From Allomuricauda sp. (lineage in GTDB: Bacteria > Bacteroidota > Bacteroidia > Flavobacteriales > Flavobacteriaceae): 64,000 bases of DNA. Shown here piece by piece: positions 1 through 8,012 of the stretch. The DNA is taken from positions 1 through 64,000 of the forward strand of contig NZ_PABT01000040.1 in assembly GCF_002699205.1 (NCBI RefSeq). The letters are read 5' to 3'. Both the position numbers and the translations under genes were made by a program. Below the pieces are notes generated by a model. The model did not search any database and was not told the origin of the DNA. It saw only the letters and a list, made by a program, of their open reading frames with translations. The number at the start of each line of letters is the position of its first letter. Within the stretch, counting starts at the first letter, position 1.

Positions 1-190
1 CCAGGCGATCACGGACTTCAGCCTGGACAACACGAGCAACGAGCTGACGCTTACCCTTGAGGACGGCGGCACCCAGACGGTGGACTTCAGCACTGTACTG
101 GCAGCGGCGGGCACCGACGACCAGGCACTGAGCTTGGCCACGGGGAACATACTGACCCTTGAGGACGGTGGCACGGTGGACCTGACGCCA
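1..190 (+). repeat. GC-rich tandem protein-repeat block
   Basis: The motif ACCCTTGAGGACGG occurs at 53-66 and again at 155-168, an offset of 102 bases (34 codons). By hand count the first 180 bases are about 64% GC, against roughly 40-45% in the rest of the window. The block is the end of a repeat array that continues left of the window. Confidence 0.7.
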
Positions 191-625
191 TTCTTGGACA
201 ATACGGATAATCAAGACGCTTCAGAGGTTGATTTGGGCACATCGGTTGATGTAAATGGTGACGGTACTTCTGAATCAACGGTTGAAGATGCCATTCAGGC
301 TATGTCACCCATCGTTTCCAAAGCAGCTAGAATATTCTACCCTCCTTCTATTGCGATCGATGCATCAACAAATGGTACAGGGAGAACAATCAATTTATAT
401 TCTCAATATTTGGCGCAGTATGGGTCTCCGTCTGTGAGAAGTGCGGGAGCACCAGCAGCAATTCCAACCTATAGTGCAACCGAATTATATTACTATGTAA
501 CCTACGCTGACCCAACTGTGTTTGATAATATGAGTATTGATGCTAATGGTGTTCTGACCTACGATATCATTGGTCAACCAGCAGATTATAATGCATTGAT
601 CAATGTGGTGTTTGTGGTAAAATAA
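2..625 (+). CDS. Repeat-containing surface/secreted protein, C-terminal part (5' end outside window)
   Basis: The frame is open from base 2, so only the last 207 residues of a longer protein are present. The N-terminal ~70 residues seen carry degenerate repeats of the type 'LTLEDGGTxxVDFS' and 'LSLATGNxLTLEDGGT', spaced by about 34 codons, as found in long repetitive exported proteins of Flavobacteriaceae. The C-terminal ~120 residues form a non-repetitive domain ending in VVFVVK, with no type A or B sorting domain that I recognise. A CHU_C-type protein and a PorP/SprF gene follow in the same direction, which fits a type IX secretion or surface-adhesin locus, but the function is not determined. 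Codon use changes sharply near base 190: the repeat part is about 64% GC and the rest AT-richer. Confidence 0.75.
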   Translation, partial: QAITDFSLDNTSNELTLTLEDGGTQTVDFSTVLAAAGTDDQALSLATGNILTLEDGGTVDLTPFLDNTDNQDASEVDLGTSVDVNGDGTSESTVEDAIQAMSPIVSKAARIFYPPSIAIDASTNGTGRTINLYSQYLAQYGSPSVRSAGAPAAIPTYSATELYYYVTYADPTVFDNMSIDANGVLTYDIIGQPADYNALINVVFVVK

Positions 626-651
626 TAATAAAGTTTAAAGACGAATAGATT

Positions 652-2679
652 TTGAAATCAAACACCTCATACAAGTCTTTATTCATAGGACTGATAGTTT
701 TCTTTGCAGGAATAAATCTTGCGAGCGCTCAGTTTCTTTTACAAGCACCGGACACCGGAGATGAGCATAACTACCAATGGTACGAGGCATCGGATACATC
801 AACTGTTTTGGGAACCAATTCATTTTATGAAGCGACCCAACCTGGTGTATATTTTGCCACTTACGATGGTACTTTATGTGGTTCAAACGCCACTGGCTAC
901 TTCATATTGACGGATTGTGAAGCACCGAACAATGAGGTGGTCCTCGATATTTCAGCCAGTGTTCCATCCGGAGCTACGGTGAGCTGGAATCCCACTGTGA
1001 GTGGCGACCAAACCCGACCAACGGTTACAAGTACACAAACCGTGGTAAGATATGTCGCAACGATCACAAAAGTTGGTAATAGCAGTGAATTGCCCCGCTT
1101 TACGGTAGTTTGTATGAGTCAAGCGGCCAACTTGCTGGATGATTTGATTGTGGTCAATGAGGATGAATCCATTGTGGTGCCCGTTTTTGATAATGATTCC
1201 GATCTTCCTTCGACAGGTGTATTGACAGTTACTGATCCTTCAAACGGAATCGTTGATATTGATGACAACGGAACGGCAAACGACCCTACGGACGATGTGG
1301 TTACTTATTCACCGAATCCAGATTATAATGGAAGTGATAGTTTTGATTATACCATCTGTAACGCATTTGGAGATTGTAGTACTGCCTCGGTAGTTGTTGA
1401 TGTTCTCCCAATTGTTGATACCAACGATGATTCGGTGTCCACAGATATTGATACGGATGTTATAGTTTTATGGAGAGCCAATGATAATGATATACCTACA
1501 ACAGGTTCCATATCCACTACAAACCCATCCAACGGAACAATTGTTTTAAACGATAATGGAACAGTGAACAATCCATCCGACGATGATATTACCTATGTGC
1601 CGAATGCAGATTTTAATGGAACGGATTCTTTTCAATATACCGTCTGTGATAGCAATGGAAATTGTGATACGGCCACGATTACGGTAATAGTCAATTCGTT
1701 TGGGGGTGATTTGGATAGTGATAATGATGGAATCGCAGATAGTTTTGAAGACCTGAACTTGGATAATGACAGTGATCCATCTACAAATCCAACGGATACC
1801 GACGGAGATGGTATTCCCGATTATTTGGACATTGATAGTGATAATGATGGAATACCGGATAATGTAGAGGCGCAACTGGCATTGGATTACATTGCATCAA
1901 GTATGGTCGATGCCAATGGTAACGGTCTGGATGATGCCTATGAAAATGATGGAAATATAGGGTTGATCCCTGTTGATTCTGATGGAGATGGTATTCCTGA
2001 TTATGTGGATGACGATAGTGATAATGATAATGTCCCCGATGCCATAGAGGGACACGATTATAACCAAGATGGTATCGCAGATGTTGAATTTATCGGATCT
2101 GACAAAGATAACGATGGTCTGGATGACGGTTTCGAAGGGGAAACAGTTATAGATATAGATGTTAATGATGAAATAAACGATCCTAGTTCCGACTTGCCCG
2201 ATACCGATGGTGATGGCATACCTGATTTTAGGGATTCTGACGATGATGATGATGGCATAGAAACCATAGATGAAGATATTGATGGTGATGGTGATTACGC
2301 CAATGATGATTCCAATGAAGACGGTGTCCCCAATTACCTGGATCCAGATTTAGGGGAGTCAACTGTGGCGGAAGAAGAAGTTGACGTAATCAATGTGATA
2401 ACACCAAATGGAGATGGGGTACACGATACTTTGGAAATCAGGGGGCTTGACAACTTCCCGAACAACACGGTGAGAATTTACAATAGATGGGGTGTAATGG
2501 TATTCCAAACCAAAGCCTACAATACCAGTGGAAATATATTTGATGGAACTTCCCAAGGTAGGGTCACCGTGGACAAGGACAATAAGTTGCCCGTAGGAAC
2601 CTATTTCTACGTGATAGACTATCAAGATCAAAGTGGGAACATGAAGCAGCTGACAGGCTACTTATATATAAATAGATAA
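652..2679 (+). CDS. T9SS type B CTD secreted protein with Ig-like and thrombospondin type 3 repeats
   Basis: 675 residues. The signal peptide ends near residue 26 (NLASA|Q). Two cadherin/Ig-like repeats of ~90 residues start near 163 and 257, each with 'SNG..DDNGT....DDVTY.PN.DYNG.DSF.YT.C'. An Asp-rich region of DxDxDGxxD thrombospondin type 3 (calcium-binding) repeats covers about 351-565. Residues ~578-675 form the gliding-motility-associated CHU_C / type B C-terminal domain (VITPNGDGVHD, RIYNRWGVMVF, GTYFYVIDY), the signal for type IX secretion. The start must be TTG at 652 or ATT at 649: an in-frame TAG lies at 646-648 and no ATG precedes the signal peptide. A PorP/SprF gene follows 1 nt after the stop, the usual pairing for type B CTD substrates. 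Likely a calcium-stabilised surface or released protein; ligand unknown. Confidence 0.88.
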   Translation: MKSNTSYKSLFIGLIVFFAGINLASAQFLLQAPDTGDEHNYQWYEASDTSTVLGTNSFYEATQPGVYFATYDGTLCGSNATGYFILTDCEAPNNEVVLDISASVPSGATVSWNPTVSGDQTRPTVTSTQTVVRYVATITKVGNSSELPRFTVVCMSQAANLLDDLIVVNEDESIVVPVFDNDSDLPSTGVLTVTDPSNGIVDIDDNGTANDPTDDVVTYSPNPDYNGSDSFDYTICNAFGDCSTASVVVDVLPIVDTNDDSVSTDIDTDVIVLWRANDNDIPTTGSISTTNPSNGTIVLNDNGTVNNPSDDDITYVPNADFNGTDSFQYTVCDSNGNCDTATITVIVNSFGGDLDSDNDGIADSFEDLNLDNDSDPSTNPTDTDGDGIPDYLDIDSDNDGIPDNVEAQLALDYIASSMVDANGNGLDDAYENDGNIGLIPVDSDGDGIPDYVDDDSDNDNVPDAIEGHDYNQDGIADVEFIGSDKDNDGLDDGFEGETVIDIDVNDEINDPSSDLPDTDGDGIPDFRDSDDDDDGIETIDEDIDGDGDYANDDSNEDGVPNYLDPDLGESTVAEEEVDVINVITPNGDGVHDTLEIRGLDNFPNNTVRIYNRWGVMVFQTKAYNTSGNIFDGTSQGRVTVDKDNKLPVGTYFYVIDYQDQSGNMKQLTGYLYINR

Positions 2680-2680
2680 A

Positions 2681-3634
2681 ATGGTTACTGTGGAGAAAAA
2701 GATGTTTAATGGAAAAATCCAATGGTTACTTGCCCTACTTTTATTTGGGGCAGTAAACATTCATGCACAGCAAGATGCACAGTACACCCAATATATGTAC
2801 AATACGGTCAGTGTTAACCCAGCTTATGCGGGATCAAGGGGACATTTGAGCATAGCCGCCCTCTATCGGAACCAGTGGTTGGGACTTGATGGGGCCCCGG
2901 AGACACAAACCCTGAACGTACATACCCCGGTGGGATATCGAGGTGTAGGTCTAGGATTATCCATTGTAAATGATAAGATTGGCCCAACTTCTGAAACTTA
3001 TTTTGATGTGGATTTTTCCTATACCATCCAGACTGGGTGGGAGGGAAGATTGAGTTTTGGCCTTAAGGCAAGTGCCCATATGTTGGATATACGCTATTCT
3101 GAACTCGATGAGTTTGAGATAGACCCACAATTGCAATCACAACAGGACATTCAAAATAAATTTTCTCCTAATATTGGAGCAGGGGTTTACTATCATACGG
3201 ATAGGTTCTATGCAGGTATTTCAGCTCCCAGAATTTTGGAGACCACCCATTTTGATTCGTCATCCGTATCGACGGCAAAGGAAGAAATGAATTTTTATCT
3301 CATCACAGGATATGTTTGGGACCTTAACCCGTTTTTAAAATTTAAACCCACACTGTTGACCAAAGCGGTCCAAGGAGCCCCTTTACAGGTAGACCTTTCT
3401 GCCAACTTTATGTTCAATGAAAAGTTTATTGGTGGAGTTGCCTACCGATGGGATGCCGCTTTCAGTGGCCTATTTGGTTTTATGTTGTCCGATCAGTTTA
3501 TGGTTGGTCTGGCATATGATCGGGAGATTACCGAGCTTGGGGCGGCAACATTCAATGATGGTTCATTTGAAATCATTCTGAGATATGATTTCATCAGAAA
3601 TATAGGAAACCTCAAATCTCCACGTTTCTTTTAG
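2681..3634 (+). CDS. PorP/SprF family outer-membrane protein
   Basis: 317 residues. A signal peptide ends at about residue 30 (VNIHAQ), followed by the family hallmark QDAQYTQYMYN...NPAYAGSRG, GLYRNQW-like YRNQWLGLDG, then a predicted beta-barrel. PorP/SprF proteins are outer-membrane components tied to the type IX secretion system and are often encoded next to type B CTD substrates, as here; in Flavobacterium SprF is needed for SprB secretion. The ATG lies one base after the upstream stop; an internal ATG at 2702 (residue 8) would give a more compact signal peptide and may be the true start. This one probably serves the upstream CHU_C protein (inference from adjacency). Confidence 0.88.
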   Translation: MVTVEKKMFNGKIQWLLALLLFGAVNIHAQQDAQYTQYMYNTVSVNPAYAGSRGHLSIAALYRNQWLGLDGAPETQTLNVHTPVGYRGVGLGLSIVNDKIGPTSETYFDVDFSYTIQTGWEGRLSFGLKASAHMLDIRYSELDEFEIDPQLQSQQDIQNKFSPNIGAGVYYHTDRFYAGISAPRILETTHFDSSSVSTAKEEMNFYLITGYVWDLNPFLKFKPTLLTKAVQGAPLQVDLSANFMFNEKFIGGVAYRWDAAFSGLFGFMLSDQFMVGLAYDREITELGAATFNDGSFEIILRYDFIRNIGNLKSPRFF

Positions 3635-3690
3635 GAAGAAATTAAACATCTACATTCTAGATTTTGTCCTAAAGGTCATATTTTTACCAC

Positions 3691-4224
3691 ATGAGAGAGG
3701 AAAATGTGATACTTGTTAATGAAAAGGACGAGCCCATTGGTCTAATGCCCAAGATGGAAGCCCATGAAAAAGCATTGCTCCACAGAGCGTTCTCTGTTTT
3801 TGTGATGAATGCCAAAGGAGAGACCATGCTTCAGCAAAGGGCCAAGGACAAATATCACTCCCCATTGTTATGGACCAATACATGCTGCAGTCATCAAAGA
3901 GAAGGTGAAAGTAACATCGATGCGGGTAAAAGGAGACTCATGGAAGAAATGGGTTTCACCACGGAACTCAAGGAACTTTTTAATTTTGTATATAAAGCCT
4001 CTTTTGACAATGGGCTTACCGAGCACGAATTCGATCATGTAATGGTAGGCTACTTTGAAAATGAGCCCAATATCAATCCTGAAGAAGTGGCCGACTGGAA
4101 ATGGATGCACCCCAAGGACATAAAAACAGATATTGAGGAGAACCCTGATGAATACACGGCATGGTTTAAAATCATTTTTGAACGTTTCTTTAATCATATC
4201 ACTGAAAACACCCCAGTACAATGA
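3691..4224 (+). CDS. idi: Isopentenyl-diphosphate delta-isomerase, type I
   Basis: 177 residues, the normal length for the Nudix-fold type I enzyme, which interconverts IPP and DMAPP in isoprenoid synthesis. The active-site segment WTNTCCSH is at 61-68 (catalytic Cys C65 or C66) and the metal/catalytic glutamates sit in TEHEFDHV at 110-117. The segment after CCSH reads QRE, where most homologs have PR. Flavobacteriaceae usually make IPP by the mevalonate pathway, in which Idi is needed to supply DMAPP (family knowledge). The stop overlaps the next start as ATGA, so it is probably co-translated with the PTPS-family gene. Confidence 0.93.
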   Translation: MREENVILVNEKDEPIGLMPKMEAHEKALLHRAFSVFVMNAKGETMLQQRAKDKYHSPLLWTNTCCSHQREGESNIDAGKRRLMEEMGFTTELKELFNFVYKASFDNGLTEHEFDHVMVGYFENEPNINPEEVADWKWMHPKDIKTDIEENPDEYTAWFKIIFERFFNHITENTPVQ

Positions 4225-4628
4225 AAGTAAAGGCTAGTAGGAAAGCAAGTTTCAATGCGGCCCATAGATTATATAGACCTGACTGGGACGATGAAAAAAA
4301 CAATGAGGTTTTTGGGAAATGTAACAATCCAAAATATCATGGCCACAACTATGATCTTATTGTGAGTGTTACAGGCGAAATTGATCCCGAAACAGGTTTT
4401 GTCATGGATCTTAAGGTTCTTAAGGAATTGATCAAGGAACATGTTGAGGAAGCACTGGACCATAAAAATCTAAACCTTGATGTTCCAGAATTTAAAAATT
4501 TAAATCCCACCGCTGAAAATATAGCAGTGGTCATCTGGAACAAACTAAGACCACACATAGATAAAAATAAAGAGTTGGAGGTTGTTCTCTATGAAACCCC
4601 CAGGAATTTTGTAACCTACACTGGATAA
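4221..4628 (+). CDS. queD: 6-carboxytetrahydropterin synthase / 6-pyruvoyl-tetrahydropterin synthase family protein
   Basis: 135 residues. The zinc ligands are H15 (SFNAAHRL), H40 and H42 (YHGHNY), the candidate catalytic Cys is C34 (FGKCNNP), and a His (ALDHKNLN) and a Glu (ETPRNFVTY) typical of the family follow. The enzyme acts on dihydroneopterin triphosphate, either towards queuosine (QueD) or tetrahydropterins (PTPS). No queC or queE lies nearby, so the exact branch is not settled by context. The start codon overlaps the idi stop by 4 nt, and manA begins one base after its own stop: a tight idi-queD-manA operon. Confidence 0.85.
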   Translation: MKVKASRKASFNAAHRLYRPDWDDEKNNEVFGKCNNPKYHGHNYDLIVSVTGEIDPETGFVMDLKVLKELIKEHVEEALDHKNLNLDVPEFKNLNPTAENIAVVIWNKLRPHIDKNKELEVVLYETPRNFVTYTG

Positions 4629-4629
4629 A

Positions 4630-5598
4630 ATGAAACTTTACCCTTTAAAATTTAAACCGATCCTCAAGGAAAGACTTTGGGGAGGAACCAAGCTGAAAGA
4701 TGTTTTAAACAAACCCATTAAAAGTGATATTACCGGCGAAAGTTGGGAACTCTCCGGAGTTAAGGGCGATATATCCCAAGTATCCAATGGAGACCTTGAG
4801 GGGACTTCGCTCCAAGATTTATTGGATGATCAGGCAGAAGCACTGATGGGCAAAAGCGTTGTGGACCGTTTTGGAAAGGAATTTCCGATTCTCATCAAGT
4901 TTATTGATGCCAAACAAGATCTTTCCATACAATTGCACCCCAATGATGAATTGGCCAAAAAACGACACAATTCTTTTGGAAAAACAGAAATGTGGTACAT
5001 TATGGACGCAGATCCAGGCGCCAAATTGATCGTGGGTTTTAATAGGGATGTCGAAAAGGCAGAATATGTCAAAAGTATTGAAGAAGGAACTTTGACCGAG
5101 TTGATGAATTATGAAGAAGTTGACGAAGGGGATACATTTTTTATCAATACGGGAAAAATACATGCCATTGGAGCGGGAGTACTTTTGGCAGAAATTCAAC
5201 AGACATCCGATATTACCTATCGGGTGTTCGACTTTAATCGGAGAGATAAAGATGGTAATCTACGGGAACTGCACACCAGTTTGGCGATAGATGCCATCGA
5301 TTATGAAAAGAAGGACGATTTTAAGGTAGATTATCCAAAACAACAGGACATGGTCAACCCCATGGTGGACTGTCCATACTTTAAAACAAGTTTCATGGAA
5401 TTGTCCAAACCCATGAAGCAGGACTTGTCGGACAGGGATTCTTTTACCATATATATGTGTGTAGGTGGCTCGGCCACAATCCATAATGATTGGGGTAGCG
5501 TACCCATCACAAAAGGAGAAACGGTCCTCGTTGCTGCATCAAGCACTTATGTTGATATTGATACCCAACAAACTAAACTTTTAGAAGTTACCATTTAA
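4630..5598 (+). CDS. manA: Mannose-6-phosphate isomerase, class I (type I cupin)
   Basis: 322 residues, similar to the short class I enzymes of Firmicutes and Bacteroidota. It interconverts mannose-6-P and fructose-6-P and so feeds GDP-mannose synthesis. The zinc site is visible: Q101 and H103 in QLHPND, E120 in KTEMWY, and H178 in TGKIHAIGAG. A second cupin fold makes up the C-terminal third. It is the third gene of the operon with idi and queD; the link between these genes is not obvious biochemically and may only be co-transcription. Confidence 0.92.
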   Translation: MKLYPLKFKPILKERLWGGTKLKDVLNKPIKSDITGESWELSGVKGDISQVSNGDLEGTSLQDLLDDQAEALMGKSVVDRFGKEFPILIKFIDAKQDLSIQLHPNDELAKKRHNSFGKTEMWYIMDADPGAKLIVGFNRDVEKAEYVKSIEEGTLTELMNYEEVDEGDTFFINTGKIHAIGAGVLLAEIQQTSDITYRVFDFNRRDKDGNLRELHTSLAIDAIDYEKKDDFKVDYPKQQDMVNPMVDCPYFKTSFMELSKPMKQDLSDRDSFTIYMCVGGSATIHNDWGSVPITKGETVLVAASSTYVDIDTQQTKLLEVTI

Positions 5599-5625
5599 TG
5601 GTATCTTTAAACAAAACACTGCGTT

Positions 5626-5898
5626 ATGCCAAGTATTCGTGATTTAAAGAAAGATATCAATTTTGTCTTGGGAGATATTATTGAAGCCGTTTACATATGG
5701 GAAGCAGGTTCCGGGAACAAAGAATCTGAAGAAGGAACGGTAATTATTGATGAAGCCATTGAGGTCTATGATGATCTCATGGACAAGATCAATCAAAAAA
5801 AGGTTGCTGACGCCAAATCCCATTTCAAGTCCATACGGACGGAGTTGGAAGAAAAGGCAACCAAACTGGTTGAACAGCTCAATAACCTAGAAGCTTAA
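5626..5898 (+). CDS. Conserved small hypothetical protein (flavobacterial)
   Basis: 90 residues, acidic and predicted helical, with no signal peptide or membrane segment. I recognise it only as a type of small protein common in Flavobacteriaceae (IRDLKKDINFVLGDIIEA at the start, a C-terminal helix LEEKATKLVEQLNNLEA). It lies 27 nt after manA in the same direction and probably belongs to that transcript. Its stop overlaps the stop of the convergent lipoprotein gene by 4 nt. No function is proposed. Confidence 0.75.
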   Translation: MPSIRDLKKDINFVLGDIIEAVYIWEAGSGNKESEEGTVIIDEAIEVYDDLMDKINQKKVADAKSHFKSIRTELEEKATKLVEQLNNLEA

Positions 5899-6596
5899 TT
5901 GGATTTTTCCAAAAATGCTTTGAATTCCTTTCCGTATTTAGATGCAGCCACTTCAGGGGTCAATCCTTTGTAGATGGAATCCAGATATTTTGGATTTGCT
6001 TCACTGGCCTCTGTTAACATAATATAGGGGGTTGCGTAGGAGTCCCCATTGTTAAGTCCAAAATTAAGGGCATATCGATAGCGGCCAATGGTGTTTTGGT
6101 TGATTAAACGTTGAATGGAATCAAGGGCCGCTGAATCTTCTTGAAATTCGGGCAAGGAAGCTTGTTGCACCAAGGACAGTTCTTTAATGTTGAACTTGGA
6201 AGCCATATCATAAAACTCCAAAAGCTTTTCATGGGATTTAGATCCTGTAATCTCAACATTGGTATCAAAAGTGTTCCAAGCTGTATTGATCACAATATTT
6301 CCAGGTTCCCCAAAAAAGGTGATTCGATCATTGATATCGTTGTTGTCCTCTTTTTTTAGGTAGAGATAAAATATTTCGGGTTCATCCAACGCAGTGGAAA
6401 AACTAAATGTACCATCTCCTTTGATTTCCAAAGAATCCAACACGGCAAGCGTAGAATCTTTGAATTGTTGCAAATAAAGAGTTCCTTTTTTCAATCCTTT
6501 AATGTTTCCACTAACGGTCATGGTGTTTTCCGTACTCTTTTCACATGACAGTACGGTAATTCCAACTAACAATACAAACAAAATCCGCTTCATCAT
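5895..6596 (-). CDS. DUF4369-like lipoprotein
   Basis: About 233 residues from the ATG at 6596-6594 (a second ATG follows directly). The open frame extends to 6647, but that extension lacks a signal and would overlap the upstream gene, whereas MKRILFVLLVGITVLSC is a clean lipoprotein signal with a lipobox Cys. The region after it (VSGNIKGLKKGTLYLQQF...DTTxSLEIKGDG-like, FSFSTALDEPEIFYLYL) matches the DUF4369 domain found at the N-terminus of many Bacteroidota thiol-disulfide lipoproteins. The thioredoxin domain with CxxC that often follows is absent here, so this is a DUF4369-only version with a helical C-terminus. Role unknown. Confidence 0.78.
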   Translation of the reverse strand: MMKRILFVLLVGITVLSCEKSTENTMTVSGNIKGLKKGTLYLQQFKDSTLAVLDSLEIKGDGTFSFSTALDEPEIFYLYLKKEDNNDINDRITFFGEPGNIVINTAWNTFDTNVEITGSKSHEKLLEFYDMASKFNIKELSLVQQASLPEFQEDSAALDSIQRLINQNTIGRYRYALNFGLNNGDSYATPYIMLTEASEANPKYLDSIYKGLTPEVAASKYGKEFKAFLEKSN

Positions 6597-6639
6597 AAAA
6601 ATTTTGGCTGGGCAAATATGCATAATCTTCTGAAAATAT

Positions 6640-7902
6640 TTAAACATTCGAGGCGACTTCCATCAACAAAGCACATAAATATGCTCCAGCCGTACCTACA
6701 ACATACCCAAATACGGCCAAAAGAATACCCACAGAGGTCAATGAGGGATGAAATTCTGCTGCCACGATCGGTGCAGAGGCCGCACCGCCCACATTGGCCT
6801 GACTTCCCACCGCCAAGAAAAAGAAAGGAGCCTTTATAATTTTGGCCACGAGAATCAGTAAACCGGCATGTATACTGATCCACACCAATCCAATGGCGAT
6901 AAGGCCGGGGTTTTCCATTACTTTGCCCAAATCCATTTTCATACCAATGGTCGCAACTAAAATATAGATGAACAGACCACCAATTTTACTTGCACCGGCA
7001 CCTTCATAATTTTTCGCTTTGGTAAAAGAAAGACCTATTCCAATCGCAGTGGCAAAAACCACCATCCAAAGAAATTCTGAACCTAAGGAGGATAATATTT
7101 TCTCAGGATTACGGACAATTTCAAAGTTATTCTGTAAAAACACTGAAAAATGATGTCCGACAAGGTGTGCAATGCCAACTCCGGTAAATGCGAAGAAGGT
7201 TAACATAATATAATCGTTCAAGGTGGTCACCCTTGTTATTTTTTTCGAATAGGTAGATACTTTTTCCTTGAGCTCCTCTATGGACGAAGTGTCCGCTTTG
7301 AGCCAACGATCAATCTTTTTGGTTTTGCCCACACCCAATAGAATTACGGCCATCCATAAATTGGCAACCACAATATCTATTAGTACCATCCCTCCGTAGC
7401 TTTCTTGGTTGTATTGAAAAACCTCGAGCATGGCAGCTTGGTTGGCACCACCTCCTATCCAACTTCCAGCAATTGTGGCAAGACCTCTCCAAACCGCATC
7501 TGGACCAACACCACCTACGGTTTCTGGTGAGAAAATGGAAACAATCAATATGGCAATGGGACCTCCAATGACAATTCCAACCGTTCCTGTCAAAAACATG
7601 ACCAAAGCCTTGGAACCCAAGTTTAGGATAGCTTTAAGGTCTATACTTAATGTCATTAAAATTAGAGCGGCAGGCAAAAGATATCTACTTGCTACGTAAT
7701 AGGTATTGGACGATGATTCGTCGATAATGCCCACGCTGGCCAAAATGGCCGGTAGCAAATAACACATTAATAGCGTGGGAACCAATCGATAAAATTTTGC
7801 CCAAAACCCTGTTTTTATGGATGAGGTATAAAAAACAAAACCCAAACAGAGGCAAAGCAATCCAAAAATTACGGTGTCGTTGGTAAATGGTAGTTGGTCC
7901 AT
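6640..7902 (-). CDS. DUF819 family integral membrane protein
   Basis: 420 residues with about 12 hydrophobic segments spread over the whole length. The sequence pattern (LLPAILASVGII near residue 50, RYLLPAALILMTLSIDL, IAGSWIGGGANQAAM, GSQANVGGAASAPIVAAEF near the C-terminus) is that of the DUF819 / YjcL family of predicted transporters. The two Gly/Asn-rich motifs sit in equivalent places in the two halves, which suggests an inverted-repeat carrier fold. The substrate is unknown. The downstream lipoprotein gene starts 43 nt after its stop in the same direction, so they may form an operon. Confidence 0.85.
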   Translation of the reverse strand: MDQLPFTNDTVIFGLLCLCLGFVFYTSSIKTGFWAKFYRLVPTLLMCYLLPAILASVGIIDESSSNTYYVASRYLLPAALILMTLSIDLKAILNLGSKALVMFLTGTVGIVIGGPIAILIVSIFSPETVGGVGPDAVWRGLATIAGSWIGGGANQAAMLEVFQYNQESYGGMVLIDIVVANLWMAVILLGVGKTKKIDRWLKADTSSIEELKEKVSTYSKKITRVTTLNDYIMLTFFAFTGVGIAHLVGHHFSVFLQNNFEIVRNPEKILSSLGSEFLWMVVFATAIGIGLSFTKAKNYEGAGASKIGGLFIYILVATIGMKMDLGKVMENPGLIAIGLVWISIHAGLLILVAKIIKAPFFFLAVGSQANVGGAASAPIVAAEFHPSLTSVGILLAVFGYVVGTAGAYLCALLMEVASNV

Positions 7903-8012
7903 ATATTTTGTAAGCTAAAAGTCCAAATATAGGAAAATCGTTGAGGCCTGGGGTCAAGGCCAACTATGTTTTCTAGAAGGTCTTGATAACAAAACCTAAT
8001 GTTAAACCTAGA

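Noticed and set aside
1700-2360. Regular DNA repeats resembling a CRISPR array
   Set aside because: They encode DxDxDG thrombospondin repeats in one open frame; there are no constant repeats with unique spacers.
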